From positions 111,523,207-111,587,206 of the forward strand of contig CM042020.1 in NCBI GenBank assembly GCA_023525975.1: DNA of 64,000 nucleotides, written 5' to 3'. Below the pieces are notes generated by a model that was not told where the DNA came from, made no database searches, and saw only the letters and a program-made list of their open reading frames with translations. This document shows positions 45,776-55,919 of the stretch, piece by piece. How positions within the stretch are numbered: the stretch's first letter is position 1; each line of letters opens with the position of its first letter. The DNA is from Smallanthus sonchifolius. Taxonomy: Eukaryota; Streptophyta; Magnoliopsida; Asterales; Asteraceae. Position numbers and translations under genes: made by a program.

Positions 45776-47569
45776 CGGACATGGATCACATAGTATTCCA
45801 CTACCACTTGTGTACCTAAGCGTAAACACTATCATGAAAGTCCTCGCATCAAACCGTTAATATGGACTTAGCGAGGTAATTTGAGTAGTACTACTGGGTT
45901 TGACAAACCCCACCCGGGCTATTCGTGCTAGCACGATTGGAGGTCGAACGGGTGTAGATTGGCCTAAACATATTAGTCAGGGTTGATAGACCTGGCTAGA
46001 GGCAAACAAACAGTCAGCTTCGGTTGCGAGCGCTTAGAGTAACTTGTACATTGTGTAGCTAGCAATAGGTGTGACTTACGTATGTGGATCCAGCAACACT
46101 CAAACAATTTATTTACATACAAACCTGTGAACTCACCAACCTAGTGTTGACACTTTTTCTTACATGTTTCTCAGGTCGCTTTGCCACAGGTTGCACACTA
46201 AGGACATGCATGGAGTCCTACTGTCATATCATTCATTTCACACATTTAAACAGTTTTACTTATTTACATAAATTGACGCTTGTTGCGTGTAATTACTTTT
46301 GATTTCATTCTAACGTTTACGCTTCCACATTTAACTCTGAACATTTAATGGTTTTGTTTATACTCATATAGTGTCATTTGAAGTAACTAATGACTAAGAT
46401 CCTGGTTTGTCACGCTCCTAATGGTAGAACTCCGTTAGTGGAATTTGGGGGTATGACACAGGTATAGTTAATGAGTCATGTAAATTAAATGAGATGTTGT
46501 ATAGTGATCTAGCAAGAGTGAGTCGGGATTATATTTACATGTCGTACGGGTACGACTAGGAGGTGTTGTTGTGTGGGCACGTACGTGATATGTGCTTAGT
46601 TAACGAGTCATAGTTTTGCATGTATGCCACTGTGTTACTTATATGTGTCGTGTGGACTTAAGTCGTCGTCATTATGACACAGCAAGTCATGTTATAGAGA
46701 ACAAAGTTCTTCAAGTGTTGTCACCAAGTGGGTGGCTAGGAAGTCATCGTAAGATGACGAGTGTGTCGCTATGATTAGTGGCGGGGCCCTGTAACAAGGG
46801 TAGAGCTAAGCTCATGACGAGTATCCCGACGGGGATAACCCTGACGAGGGTGCAGTGATGAGGTATGTGTTTGTGTGCATATATATGTGTTAAATTACAT
46901 ACAAGTGATGAGTTATAATAATTGCGTGTGAGATGATATTAATGTGGTGAGTAGGTGATATTAATGTGGCGTGTAGAGTCAGATTGACCGTTGTGTCGGG
47001 ATGAGGACATTGTGTTACAACTGTTGTGTCAGTTGGTTTGTGAGAGTCTTGGTTAGGGCTGGTTAAGTCAATGTCTAGAGGTTGGTTGAGATAACCCGTG
47101 TTGGGTTAATATGTGTGGTAAATTTTGAGTTATTGAAGTGGTAAGCTTGATCCATGTCGGAGAGACTTACTGGAGTTAAAATGGTGGGTTAAGTCTGGGG
47201 TGGTGAATTCTTTGGGATATTATAAGATAACAGGGTTATCTACATGATAATAACTTATAAAACTATTTTATAAGCACCAGAGTGTCCTGAGTGGAGATAA
47301 AAAATAAATCAGACAAGTTGGTTTTTATTTAAATTAAACTATTAGAACTCACTCAACGTAGCTGAATTTGTGTGTACGTTAGATTGTGTTGCAGGTGAGC
47401 TTTGGGGTCGACGTATCTTGGCTTAGGAGCGGTGCTACTCGGATAGGTGTGCAGGCATACGTGAGGTAAACTTAATGATGATAACAACATTAAATAGTAA
47501 TTATTCTTTTAGAAAGACTTCCGTTGTACGTTTGTTGAATAAAATGAGTACTTTTAAAGAGGATACCCA

Positions 47570-48627
47570 TTGATGAGAACTAACTGTAGGGTGCCCGCCT
47601 CTTTAAGAGCTTCTAACATTGGCATAAAAACACAAATTATGGAGGAATGCGATCTGGTCTTTACATCAAAGCTCAAGATCTTGGAGCACTATCACGGTAA
47701 ATTGTCTAACCCAGGTACGTGGAAATTTATATCTAAGATTGAATCGGACCTCTTGCTTGCCAATATCGATATTAGTAAGCTGATTGTTGGGGTGGTGGGC
47801 CATGGGAATAGAATTCGATTTGGGTAGACCGATAGGCCGACACCACACTAATAAGATAGTTGTTCTCAGTCTTTTTTGGACTTGAAAGAAATAACTATGT
47901 TTTAATTGAGGAATGTTTTCATATCCATCATGGTTCAGTTGTTTGGTTTTGGCAATGGAAATGTGATCTGCTCACATAGATCGAGTCGATGCAACTGGGT
48001 CAGTTGGTTGGATTTTTGGGGCCTGTTCAATTCTTAGATGTGGATGACTTGTGGCGTTGGGGGGATGAGTGTAATGACGCCTTCTCGGTAAAATATATAA
48101 AGGACTTGTATTCTGTTGCAATCTATCACAGCGTTAGCTATAAGTTTCCTTGGAATAATTGGGCTCCAATGAAGGTTACTTTATTTAGTTGGAGGGCTAA
48201 AATGGGTCGTATCCCTACCTTTGATGCTCTCGCTCACTAGAACATTTTTGTGGAGTCCAAGGATTGTAGATTGTGTGGGGATTGCGATGAATCCGTTGAT
48301 CACCTTTTTATTTCTTGCCGGGTTGCGGATAATATCTTGGCGAACATTAGTCAATGGTGCAAGATTTCCTCTGTTTTTGCTTTCGTTTATAGGGACTTTA
48401 TGGAGCTACACAAATCAATCCCGTGTGATAAATCAAAGAGGAAAATAGTTCATGCGATAATTCTCACTTCATGTTGGACCATCTGAAAAGCTAGAAATGA
48501 AGCTACATTCGACCAAAAGATAGTCTCTCCGACTAAGATTTTAATTGATATCAAAGTTCTCAGCACATTATGGGTGAACACAAGAATGAGGAGAAATGCT
48601 TTCGATATGATTCTATGGTGTCCTTAA
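47570..48627 (+). pseudogene. LINE-1 ORF2 part 2: C-terminal region with zf-RVT
   Basis: This continues the LINE cut at 37281: SLRASNIGIK, LWRNAIWSLHQSSRSWS, WKFISKIESDLLLANIDISK, LIVGVVGHGNRIRFG, then DDLWRWGDECNDAFSVKYIK, WNNWAPMKVTLFSWRAKMGR, IPTFDALAH and CRLCGDCDESVDHLFISCRVA. These are the WxxW...WRA...RIPT and CxxC...DHLFxxC features of plant L1 zf-RVT domains. Frame breaks occur at 47827, 47990 and 48240, with a stop at 48484. The ORF end is TAA at 48625-48627 and no clear A-tail follows. Confidence 0.87.
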
Positions 48628-49153
48628 TTTTTAGGTAGAATTTCAAGTTTTACAAGTTTATCTCCGTAATCTTCTCCTTTGTTTATTTTTATCCTATTAT
48701 TTATTTATATTAGTTTCTATCATGTTTAATTTTTTTTTTCATATTATATTTATCTAATTACAAACGCTATTCTCTTACGAAAACATAACATTAGGCTATG
48801 TGTAATAGTTCGTGAGGAGAGAGGGCATGAGTGTCAAATCAACAAACCACGGGTGTTGAGGGCGTTGCACACCGCACCGCAACGGGCGTTGCCCTTGCCC
48901 TGTGTGTGGGACCCCGCGTGGATCATTATAGACAACCTTATTTTTGTTAATAATACCTAGAATTAGAAAGTAAATATATCTATAAATAGCGTCTTTTTAT
49001 GTTTTATTGGTAAAAAGAATATGTCGTATTGATATTGAAAGTCTGACTACCATTTAATAAAATCTGTACTAGTAAATATTTGGAAATAATGCAAGTTCTG
49101 TTCGATTATTCAGAAAATAATAAAACCGTCCGGACGTGTGGCCCTTTTTTTAA
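48628..49153. other. Intergenic DNA, possible Harbinger-like fragment
   Basis: 'ggctatgtgtaatagttcgtgag' at about 48795, followed by GC-richer 'gggcgttgcccttgccc' to about 48920, resembles the split MITE at 26477/29190 in style. No matching right end was found. Confidence 0.3.
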
Positions 49154-49436
49154 TCTATTCTATATAATAAATAAATGTTTTTCATTACACGTGTCGTCTC
49201 TATATTCATTCTAATCATCTTTTTTTTCATCTCTCTCTTATTAAATACACATCTACTTTTTAATAATAATAATATATTTTTAAAGAAAATATTAATCTTT
49301 ATATTAATAAATCTCCTAACATATTTTGACGAGTGTATGTGTTAACATATTATATTGTATTCCACGGGTTTATTCAGCCCGTGTAAAAAGATATTTTAAA
49401 AAATAATTTTTTTATTACTTAATATATAGTATTATA
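49154..49436 (+). mobile_element. Helitron with 5' end, decayed 3' end
   Basis: The 5' end TCTATTCTATATAATAAATAAATG follows an A. Then 'cacgtgtcgtctctatattcattctaatcat' matches the 5' sequence of the neighbours. The 3' part (tattccacgggtttattcagcccgtgtaaaa) is the inverted equivalent of the interior of the minus-strand copy at 51895. Its hairpin and CTAG are lost or shared with the next element at 49437. Confidence 0.55.
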
Positions 49437-49600
49437 CTAGGTTAGAATCCCGTGTATTACACAGCTTGAATAAATGTAATGTTATATATTTAGTAATAAA
49501 AAATTTGTCTTTAAAAACACGTGTATTACACGGGTTGAATAAAATATAATGTAATTTGTTAACACATACACTCGTAATTGAATAAAAGGTACTTGCCATC
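49437..49600 (-). mobile_element. Helitron 3' end, minus strand
   Basis: CTAG at 49437-49440 followed by 'gttagaatcccgtgtattacac' is, on the minus strand, the canonical 3' hairpin plus CTAG preceded by A on +. The interior 'cacgtgtattacacgggttgaataaa' repeats the hairpin sequence. The 5' end was not found before 49634; it is truncated or disrupted by the next insertions. Confidence 0.6.
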
Positions 49601-49634
49601 GTTAATTAATCCACTACACATACATACAAACACA

Positions 49635-50741
49635 TCTATATCTATACATACTAATAAATAAAGGTTTTGAATTGTCACATGTCACTCTCTCATGCCTCCT
49701 CATATTGGTTTTCCCGCCTCTCTCTCCTAATAAATGCACCTATATTTTATTAAATAATAATGATATTATAAATATATTATTAAAGAAGAATAATAATTAT
49801 ATTAAATAAGAATATATAATAAGAATTTAAAATATAACTAATTAAAGAAAAATACTAATCTATACACCCTAATAAATAAATGTTTTTGTAAAATGGTTTT
49901 CCCATCTAAAGTTTAATTATAATTTAAGATTTTAAACCTCTCACAAATAATAAATGATTAACAAATATAATTGCTAAAATTATTTAATATCATTTGACTA
50001 GAACTTAAAAACCGTTTGATTTGAAAATTTTAAACTTTGTATTATTTAAATTATAAAAAAAATTAATAAATTAACTCGCGCAAATTTACTATAATTAGAG
50101 AGTTAAATTGGCAATTTTTTTAAAAAATTAACAACTTATATTTGTTAAGCAAATAACAATTAATCAAAATCAACTTTCTAGAATCTAAAAAATTTACCTT
50201 ATGTAATTTGGTTTTGTGAATGTAATTGTAATTTTATTTTTTTTCACTATGTAAAGTAATTCTTATTTAGACACTTATGAATGATATATGTTTGTTTTCA
50301 TTAACCGTGTAATACACGGGAACTAACCTAGTTATATAATAAATAAATGTTTTGGTGGGATACTTGTCACTCTCCTATGCATCCTCATCATGTTTTTCCC
50401 GCCTCTCTCTCCTATTAATTATACAAATTTTCTTTAATTGTTTTCTTATAATTTTTTGTTTTTCGCCTCTCTCTCCTATTAAATAATAATGATTTATATA
50501 ATTCATTTTGTAAAATGTTTTTCATTTAAAAAAATAGGTTTGTTCATAAAACATCTTTAGAAATTGAACATTTTTTCATTGTTTTTATAAAACATTTTTA
50601 AAAAATAACTATATAAAGTTTCTAAAATTTATAATAAAAATCTATATAATATGTCATAAATATGTAATATGTAAATTCTTATTACTAAGTATATAACCTT
50701 GCATTTATTCAACCCGTGTAATACACGAGGTTTTAACCTAG
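49635..50741 (+). mobile_element. Helitron (416 bp of its own) split near its 5' end by another Helitron
   Basis: The 5' fragment TCTATA is 49635-49640. The remainder, TTATATAATAAATAAATG..., starts at 50332 after the nested element. It ends with 'cccgtgtaatacacgagg' hairpin and CTAG at 50738-50741. Joining the pieces gives a normal family 5' end. The nested copy sits between A and T, the Helitron target. Confidence 0.7.
49641..50331 (+). mobile_element. Helitron, 691 bp, nested in the previous one
   Basis: 5' TCTATACATACTAATAAATAAAGG after A. 3' hairpin CCGTGT-aat-ACACGG at 50305-50319 and CTAG at 50328-50331, followed by T. There is no target duplication, as expected for rolling-circle insertion at AT. 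No Rep/helicase is encoded: a non-autonomous copy. Confidence 0.85.
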
Positions 50742-50801
50742 TATATGTATATATATATATATATGATTTGACTTTCAAAAGTCAAAATTTAAGTAGAGGA
50801 A

Positions 50802-51211
50802 TCTATACTAATAAATAAGGGTTTTTGGGACACATGTCACTTTGTGGTACATCCTTATTATATTTTTTTCGCTTCTCTCTCCTATCAAATAATTATATTA
50901 AAATAATATATACTTTTAAATATCGAATATAAATCTAATTATGGATACTTATTATTTAGTTATATATAGTTATTATATCATTAACTAAACGAATTTAATA
51001 TAAATTAACATTTATCAATTACATAAAAAAAATATTAATACCGAGTTGAAAAAAATGTTTTAAAATTTTAACTTAACAGAATTTATAACCGTCCCATCAA
51101 ATCATTCAACCCGTGTAACACACGTGTTTTTAAAGAAATTAAAATTTTTTATTAATAAATATATGACATTACATTTAATTAATCCGTGTAATACACGGGA
51201 TTTTAATCTAG
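50802..51211 (+). mobile_element. Helitron, 410 bp
   Basis: 5' TCTATACTAATAAATAAGGG at 50802 after A. 3' CCGTGT-aat-ACACGG hairpin at 51184-51198, then CTAG 51208-51211 and T. The interior 'gacacatgtcacttt' and 'cgcttctctctcctatcaaa' matches the other copies. Confidence 0.88.
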
Positions 51212-51384
51212 TGAATATATATATCTTGGAGCTTCCTTCCTCATTCCTCTATCCATAATTAAATTATCTTGACATGCAAATGTTTGTGCATGGAATATCT
51301 AAACTAGCATAATTCCAAGGTAATCTTTAATTAGTTTCTATATAAGTTTAAATACTTATAATTATTTATATATACATATATATA

Positions 51385-51880
51385 GAAGAGTTATTCTATA
51401 AAGTCTAAAAACTGTAAAAGTGTAAAAAGTCTTTTAAAAACCCCACCCCACCCCCAAAAGCCTAAAAACCCCACCCCACCCCCCAAAACCTAACCCCCAT
51501 CCCACCCCGAAAAACCTAAAACCCCTCGCCCCCAAAAACTTAAATCCTAACAAAAAAAAAACCCTAAAAAGCCAAAAAATTCGTCTAAAAACACCACCAC
51601 CCCCCCCCCCCTAAAATCCTAAACCTCCAACTCAACCCTCACCCCCAAAAACCTAAAAACCCCCACCCCCCCAAGCCTAAATACTAAAAGCTAAACCCTA
51701 AGTCTAAACCACTAAGGCTAAATTTTAAGGCAAAAACTAAACCCTAAAATCTAAGATCGTAGAGTTCGACGAGACGGTTCCAACGCCGCCGAAATGAGTA
51801 AAATCGGAGTTCGTATGAGCCAGTTGTGATCGTTTTAAACGATTTTTTACACTTTTTTGACTTTTAGCGAAACCTCACAC
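51385..51880. mobile_element. MITE in a TA tract with CCCTAAA-like core
   Basis: The ends are imperfect inverted copies: 'attctataaagtctaaaaactgtaaaagtgtaaaaag' at the left, and on the other strand 'tttcgctaaaagtcaaaaaagtgtaaaaaatcg' at the right. TATATA flanks both sides. The core is C- and A-rich (aaccccaccccaccccc, aaaaccctaaaaag, ctaaaccctaaaat) and ends in a module 'gagttcgacgagacggttcc'. That module recurs in the MITE at 52218. Confidence 0.65.
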
Positions 51881-51894
51881 TATATATATATATA

Positions 51895-52213
51895 CTAGGT
51901 TAAAATCTCGTGTATTATACGGGTTAAATAAATATAATATTATATATTCAGTAATAAAAAAATATTTTTTAAAAATTCGTGTTTTACACAGGTTGAATAA
52001 ACCCGTGAAATAAAATATAATTTGTTAATACATACACTCGTCAAAATATGTCAGAAGATTTATTAATATAAAAATTATTATTTCTTTTAAAAGTATATTA
52101 TTATTTTTGGATAGTGGTGTAATTAATAGGAGAGAGAAGCGGAAAAAAATGATGAGAATGAATGTGGAAGTGACATGTGGCATAGAAAACCTTTATTTAG
52201 TATATAGTATAGA
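51895..52213 (-). mobile_element. Helitron, 319 bp, minus strand
   Basis: On + it starts CTAG (51895-51898) after A, then a hairpin of the form 'ctcgtgtattatacggg'. It ends 'tttatttagtatatagtataga' at 52213 followed by T. The reverse complement therefore starts TCTATACTATATACT and ends CTAG. Interior 'gacatgtggcatagaaaacc' matches the family. Confidence 0.85.
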
Positions 52214-52217
52214 TATA

Positions 52218-52722
52218 GGGGAAGGTTCTGCTAAAAAGTGAATTTTCGCTAAGAAACGCTAAGAAATGGGTCAAACAAACTCCGATTAAGCTCATTCCAG
52301 CGGCGTTGGAACCGTCTCATCAAACCCCCCTCCAACCCCACCCCGAAAAGTCTAAAACCACCACCCCACCCCCCAAAAACCTAAACCCCCCAACCCCCCC
52401 CCCCCCCTTCAAAAAAAAAAAAAAAAAAAAACATAAAACCACCCTCACCCACCCCCAAAAACCTAAACCCCCCACCCCAAAAAAAAAACCTAAACACTAA
52501 AATCTAAACCCTAAAAACTAAACCCTATGGCTAAACCCTTAAAGTTTAAGTCTAAAATCTAAACCTTAAAAGCTAAATGTTAAAAGCTAAGATGGTAGAG
52601 TTCGACGAGACGGTTACAGCGCCGTTGAAATGAGCTCAATCGGGGTTCGCTTGATATCGTTTCTTAAGGTTTTTGTCATTTCTTAGGTTTTTTAACGAAA
52701 AACCATTTCTAACAAAAAACAA
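52218..52722. mobile_element. MITE with CCCTAAA-like core, second copy of family
   Basis: The left arm 'gctaagaaacgctaagaaatgg...aactccgattaagctcattccagcggcgttggaaccgtctc' is the inverted copy of the right arm 'gagacggttacagcgccgttgaaatgagctcaatcggggttcgcttgatatcgtttcttaagg'. The core holds poly-C/poly-A and telomere-like 'ctaaaccctaaaaactaaaccct'. It sits 4 bp from the Helitron end at 52213. The right limit is approximate. Confidence 0.7.
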
Positions 52723-53429
52723 AATTATTAAAATATTTGTTGATACTTTTTGGGAGCTAATGACTCATTACTTTAATATTTTTCACACCGATCCATATAC
52801 GAGTCAACCATCCGAGTTATCATCCCTCATCATATGTCTTGTTGCGATGCAATGAGAAATGACACCTATTTGTTACAAAACCATAAATCAATGTAAGACT
52901 ACTTTCGAGAAATCCCTACTCAAAAGTTGGGTGTATCGATCAAGTCGAGGCTAAGAAGCACGAGCCCGTGTTAGATAGATCAAGACTTTTAGGAGTGAAG
53001 ATGCAAAAGTAGGTTAGGTATTAACTAGGGAGGGTTCCACCCGTGTGGGTTGGGTGTCACATGGTTGGATCAATTCATCTCCTAAGGTAGCGCAAAGCAT
53101 CAAGGGTCCATGTTATATGCACTTATAATCATCATTTTCACTCGTTTCTAAGTTAGAGAATTTGCTCTCCCCGAGTCTAGATCCTTTGTACAATTGGAAA
53201 ATTGCCAATTCAACTAATTTATTAGTTAATTTAACAGGTGAAATGGATAAAATTCATTATTTAATTAAAAAGATCAAATTAGTTGAAAACAATTCAAAGT
53301 GTATCAAACACATAAACCCTCCTACATCACTTTATTTAAACATAAGTAGATTGTTCTTAGTAACTACATAATTTTTTATAATTAGATTCTTTACAAACCA
53401 TCAGTTATTCATAAGATTAAAATATAGTC
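52723..53429. other. Intergenic DNA, nothing recognised
   Basis: Mixed composition. A stretch at 52900-53110 is less AT-rich, but no protein or repeat match is recognised. Confidence 0.35.
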
Positions 53430-54057
53430 AAGAAAACTAGGGATGAGATCGGTACCGAAAATACCGGTACCAAAGTTCTGGAAAAGTGGGTACCGAATCT
53501 ATCGGTACGGTACCGGTTCGGTACTCGTCACAAAATGTTCATCTCTAGATGGTATCGGTACCGTATCGGTATTGGTACCAAAAATACCGATACCGAATTT
53601 ATGGAAAAGTGGGTACAGTGTCGGTACCAGTACCGGTGCTCGGTACCAAATGTCAGGGCGGGCGATTGCACAGGGCCCATGTTCCAAAGGGGGCCCAAAT
53701 TTATTTATTTTTTCTGTTTAAGTACTATAAGTCGATTAACATATATAAAAAATTATAAACATATTACTAACTACATATTCTAGAGTGAGTCTAATAAGTA
53801 AAAAAAAACAATTTTTGGAGGCCTCCCAATTAATCTCTTGAAAATTACATGTTCTAGAGAGGGCTATTTTATTTTATTTTTAAATAAAATGTTTTATTAT
53901 GAAAAACAGCTTCTTCATAAACAGTATTTTTCAAGGTAGATCAAAATCCCTGTTGCTAACCCTGAGGTTAGGTTTTTAGCCTTCCATTAATAGTAGTCAC
54001 ACAGAACATCTAAAATCTCGAAGACGGCCCTACCAAATGCTCATCCCTAAAGAAAAC
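53430..54057. mobile_element. Ds-like hAT element, 612 bp, perfect 8-bp TSD
   Basis: The body 53438-54049 has inverted ends TAGGGATGAG (10 bp perfect). The flanks AAGAAAAC at 53430-53437 and 54050-54057 are identical. The left 200 bp are packed with 'ggtacc' and 'taccgg' words and contain a ~130-bp direct repeat (accgaaaataccggtacca...ggaaaagtgggtac, twice), the sort of subterminal motif array bound by Ac-type transposases. No transposase is encoded. A perfect duplication suggests recent insertion. Confidence 0.93.
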
Positions 54058-54141
54058 GTTTGCAAGTTAATTTGGTCTGATCTCACTAAAATTTATTCGT
54101 TACATAATCCGTCCCTCCCAACTATCTTTATTTATAATTAA

Positions 54142-54559
54142 CTAGTTTAAATCCCGTGTATACACACGGGTGAAAAATAACAATAAATAAAATTTTAAAT
54201 CTTTATGTGTATATTTTACATGTGTAAAAATGTATCATATACAAAGGATAGAAAACAAAACTTAAAATATGTAAAAACTAATATATAATTGGGTTTGGAA
54301 AATAAATTAAGTACTATTTAATATAATTTGATTTTCATTTATTATTTGATTGAAAATAAAAGTTGCATAATTAGATTTTAAAGTTTTATAACGGATAATT
54401 TAAAGTAATGTGTTTTATTAGTATAATTAATATTTTCTTTAAATATATATTATTGTTAAAAGATGAATGTGCATTTAATAGGCGATAAAAAAATGACGAG
54501 AATGAACATGGTGACGACATGTGGCATGTAAAAAACCTTTATTTATTATATAGTATAGA
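54142..54559 (-). mobile_element. Helitron, 418 bp, minus strand
   Basis: On + CTAG (54142-54145) follows A, then the hairpin 'cccgtgtatacacacggg'. It ends 'tttattatatagtataga' at 54559 followed by T. The reverse complement begins TCTATACTATATAATAAA. Interior 'gacatgtggcatgtaaaaaacc' matches the others. Confidence 0.88.
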
Positions 54560-55466
54560 TTATATTTATTTGAAATGAAATAATGAAATCTTCATTTTTG
54601 TTTGCTTGGAATGAACAAGTTGCATGTGGATGTAAACTATTTATCCAACATGATTTGCAGCCATTGACCCCCCATAATTTAATTTTAAAGGTTGCATTTA
54701 ACCATATATTTTGTTATATAATAATTTCAAATGATGAATTCCTCAATATTAAAATAAATAAAATCCCATTTACAAGTAAATTGAACGTTGCTAAACCCGG
54801 ACCAAACCAGTTGGACTGATAATGTATTTGACCTCTATTTGATTCAGTTCGTGTGGGTTGGACCGCCAACGGATGAACCGGCCGGTGTCTTGACATTGCA
54901 ATTGAACCAGCAAGCAGCTGACCAGGACGAACATAATTTTAAATACTAGTTTGGGTTAAACTGAACTTGGTTCAAGAGGAAAGATTGTATAAAAGATGAG
55001 ATTACAAACAGTAAAATAGTCGGTTTAATAACCGATTCGAATTATTGTAATTCTAAATGATACATACATAACACCCAATTTCTAACAAGACATGTGACCA
55101 TCATATGAAAACATTAATTTTTTAATAGATATTTATGTCATTTTAGGGATGTATATAATAATTTCTTATAAATAAAAGCTCCACGTGTCAAACTGGCATG
55201 AAAAGTAGGTGTGACAATGAAACTTATTGGACTTTTAGTTGAATACAGAATTGAAAGGAAATTCATACTTCATGTGTGCACTTTGTTTAGGTGCAAAAAT
55301 ACACACCCATTCAATAATTTAAAAGAATGAGTATTCAGTATCTAGACTTGGTATATAAAGTTACTAAATATAGAAAGAAGATAAAAACAAAGTTGCCCTT
55401 TCCAAAAAGATTGTGGCTATCCTCCTAGGCAGTTATTTTTACAATAAAATAAAATTAAAAGTAAAT
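54560..55466. other. Intergenic DNA
   Basis: No gene. Around 54790-54970 words such as 'ggaccaaaccagttgg' and 'gggttggaccg' suggest an eroded hAT subterminal region, not delimited. Confidence 0.35.
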
Positions 55467-55919
55467 TGTTATTTTCGTCTCGGTGGTTTAGTTATTTTTA
55501 TCCGTTTCATCAAAAAAAAATCTCCTGTGTATCCTCGTGATTTATAAAACTTGTCATTTTCATCCAATCACTAAATTTCTTTCATATTTTAACGTTAAAT
55601 GAGGGGGTAATTATGTATTTTTATATATTTCTTAATTTTATCAATTTTTAAACCCTAAATTATCCGCACCATGACGATCGTAATTGATAAATTAGGTTTT
55701 TACGGTTTAAAAGGGGATAATTAAGGGTTTAAAAAATTGAAAAAATAAATAAATATATAGAAAGACACATTTACCCATCGTATAACGTTAAAATATGGAT
55801 CAACTTAACTGATTGGATGAAAATGGCAAGTTTTGTAAATCACGATGATCCACAAGAGAAAAATAAACTTTTTGGATAAAACTGAATAAAATAACTAAAC
55901 CACATGGACGAAAATGATA
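55467..55919. mobile_element. MITE with ~170-bp inverted arms (Mutator-type)
   Basis: The left arm (attttcgtctcggtggtttagttattttt...cgtgatttataaaacttgtcattttcatccaatca...atattttaacgtta) is the inverted copy of the right arm to 55919. The outer word 'cattttcgtcc-tgtggttt' recurs at 60831, so it belongs to a dispersed family. The target duplication could not be fixed. Confidence 0.75.

Larger units (their letters stand above)
43337..46458 (+). repeat. 3' LTR of the Tekay element (3.12 kb)
   Basis: It begins TGTGACATCCGGC and ends GGGGTATGACA. It includes the TATA region at about 44100-44112 (cttatataaaagccc), a tRNA-like hairpin at 44746-44778, and a ~45-bp tandem repeat at 45536-45775. It is much longer than the surviving 5' LTR. 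Confidence 0.92.
38802..46463 (+). mobile_element. Tekay-type Gypsy chromovirus, 7.65 kb, TSD CAGGT
   Basis: The element 38807-46458 is flanked by the perfect 5-bp duplication CAGGT (38802-38806 and 46459-46463). It starts TGTGACATCC and ends GTATGACA. Order: truncated 5' LTR (38807-39611), remnant of gag/protease, RT, RNase H, integrase, chromodomain, duplicated polypurine tract, and a full 3' LTR (43337-46458). The 5' LTR lacks its last ~2.3 kb, and the primer site and most of gag went with it. RT before integrase and a C-terminal chromodomain identify a chromovirus of the Tekay/Del group. It is inactive: many stops. Confidence 0.93.
37282..47569 (+). mobile_element. LTR element (probably solo LTR) splitting the LINE, itself split by Tekay
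   Basis: It starts TGTAACATCCCGGG at 37282 right after the LINE reading GGLG. Without the inner Tekay it measures about 1.52 kb (37282-38806) plus about 1.1 kb (46459-47569), typical for a Gypsy LTR. No coding domain of its own is visible, which suggests a solo LTR. The two parts share words such as 'gcttag-taacga' and 'ggcgtgca', as in one long LTR. The right end is approximate: the LINE frame is readable again from 47570, but no clean target duplication of AGGTA was found there. Confidence 0.6.

Noticed and set aside
52306..52500. Lys/Pro-rich frame
   Set aside because: Low-complexity core of a MITE.
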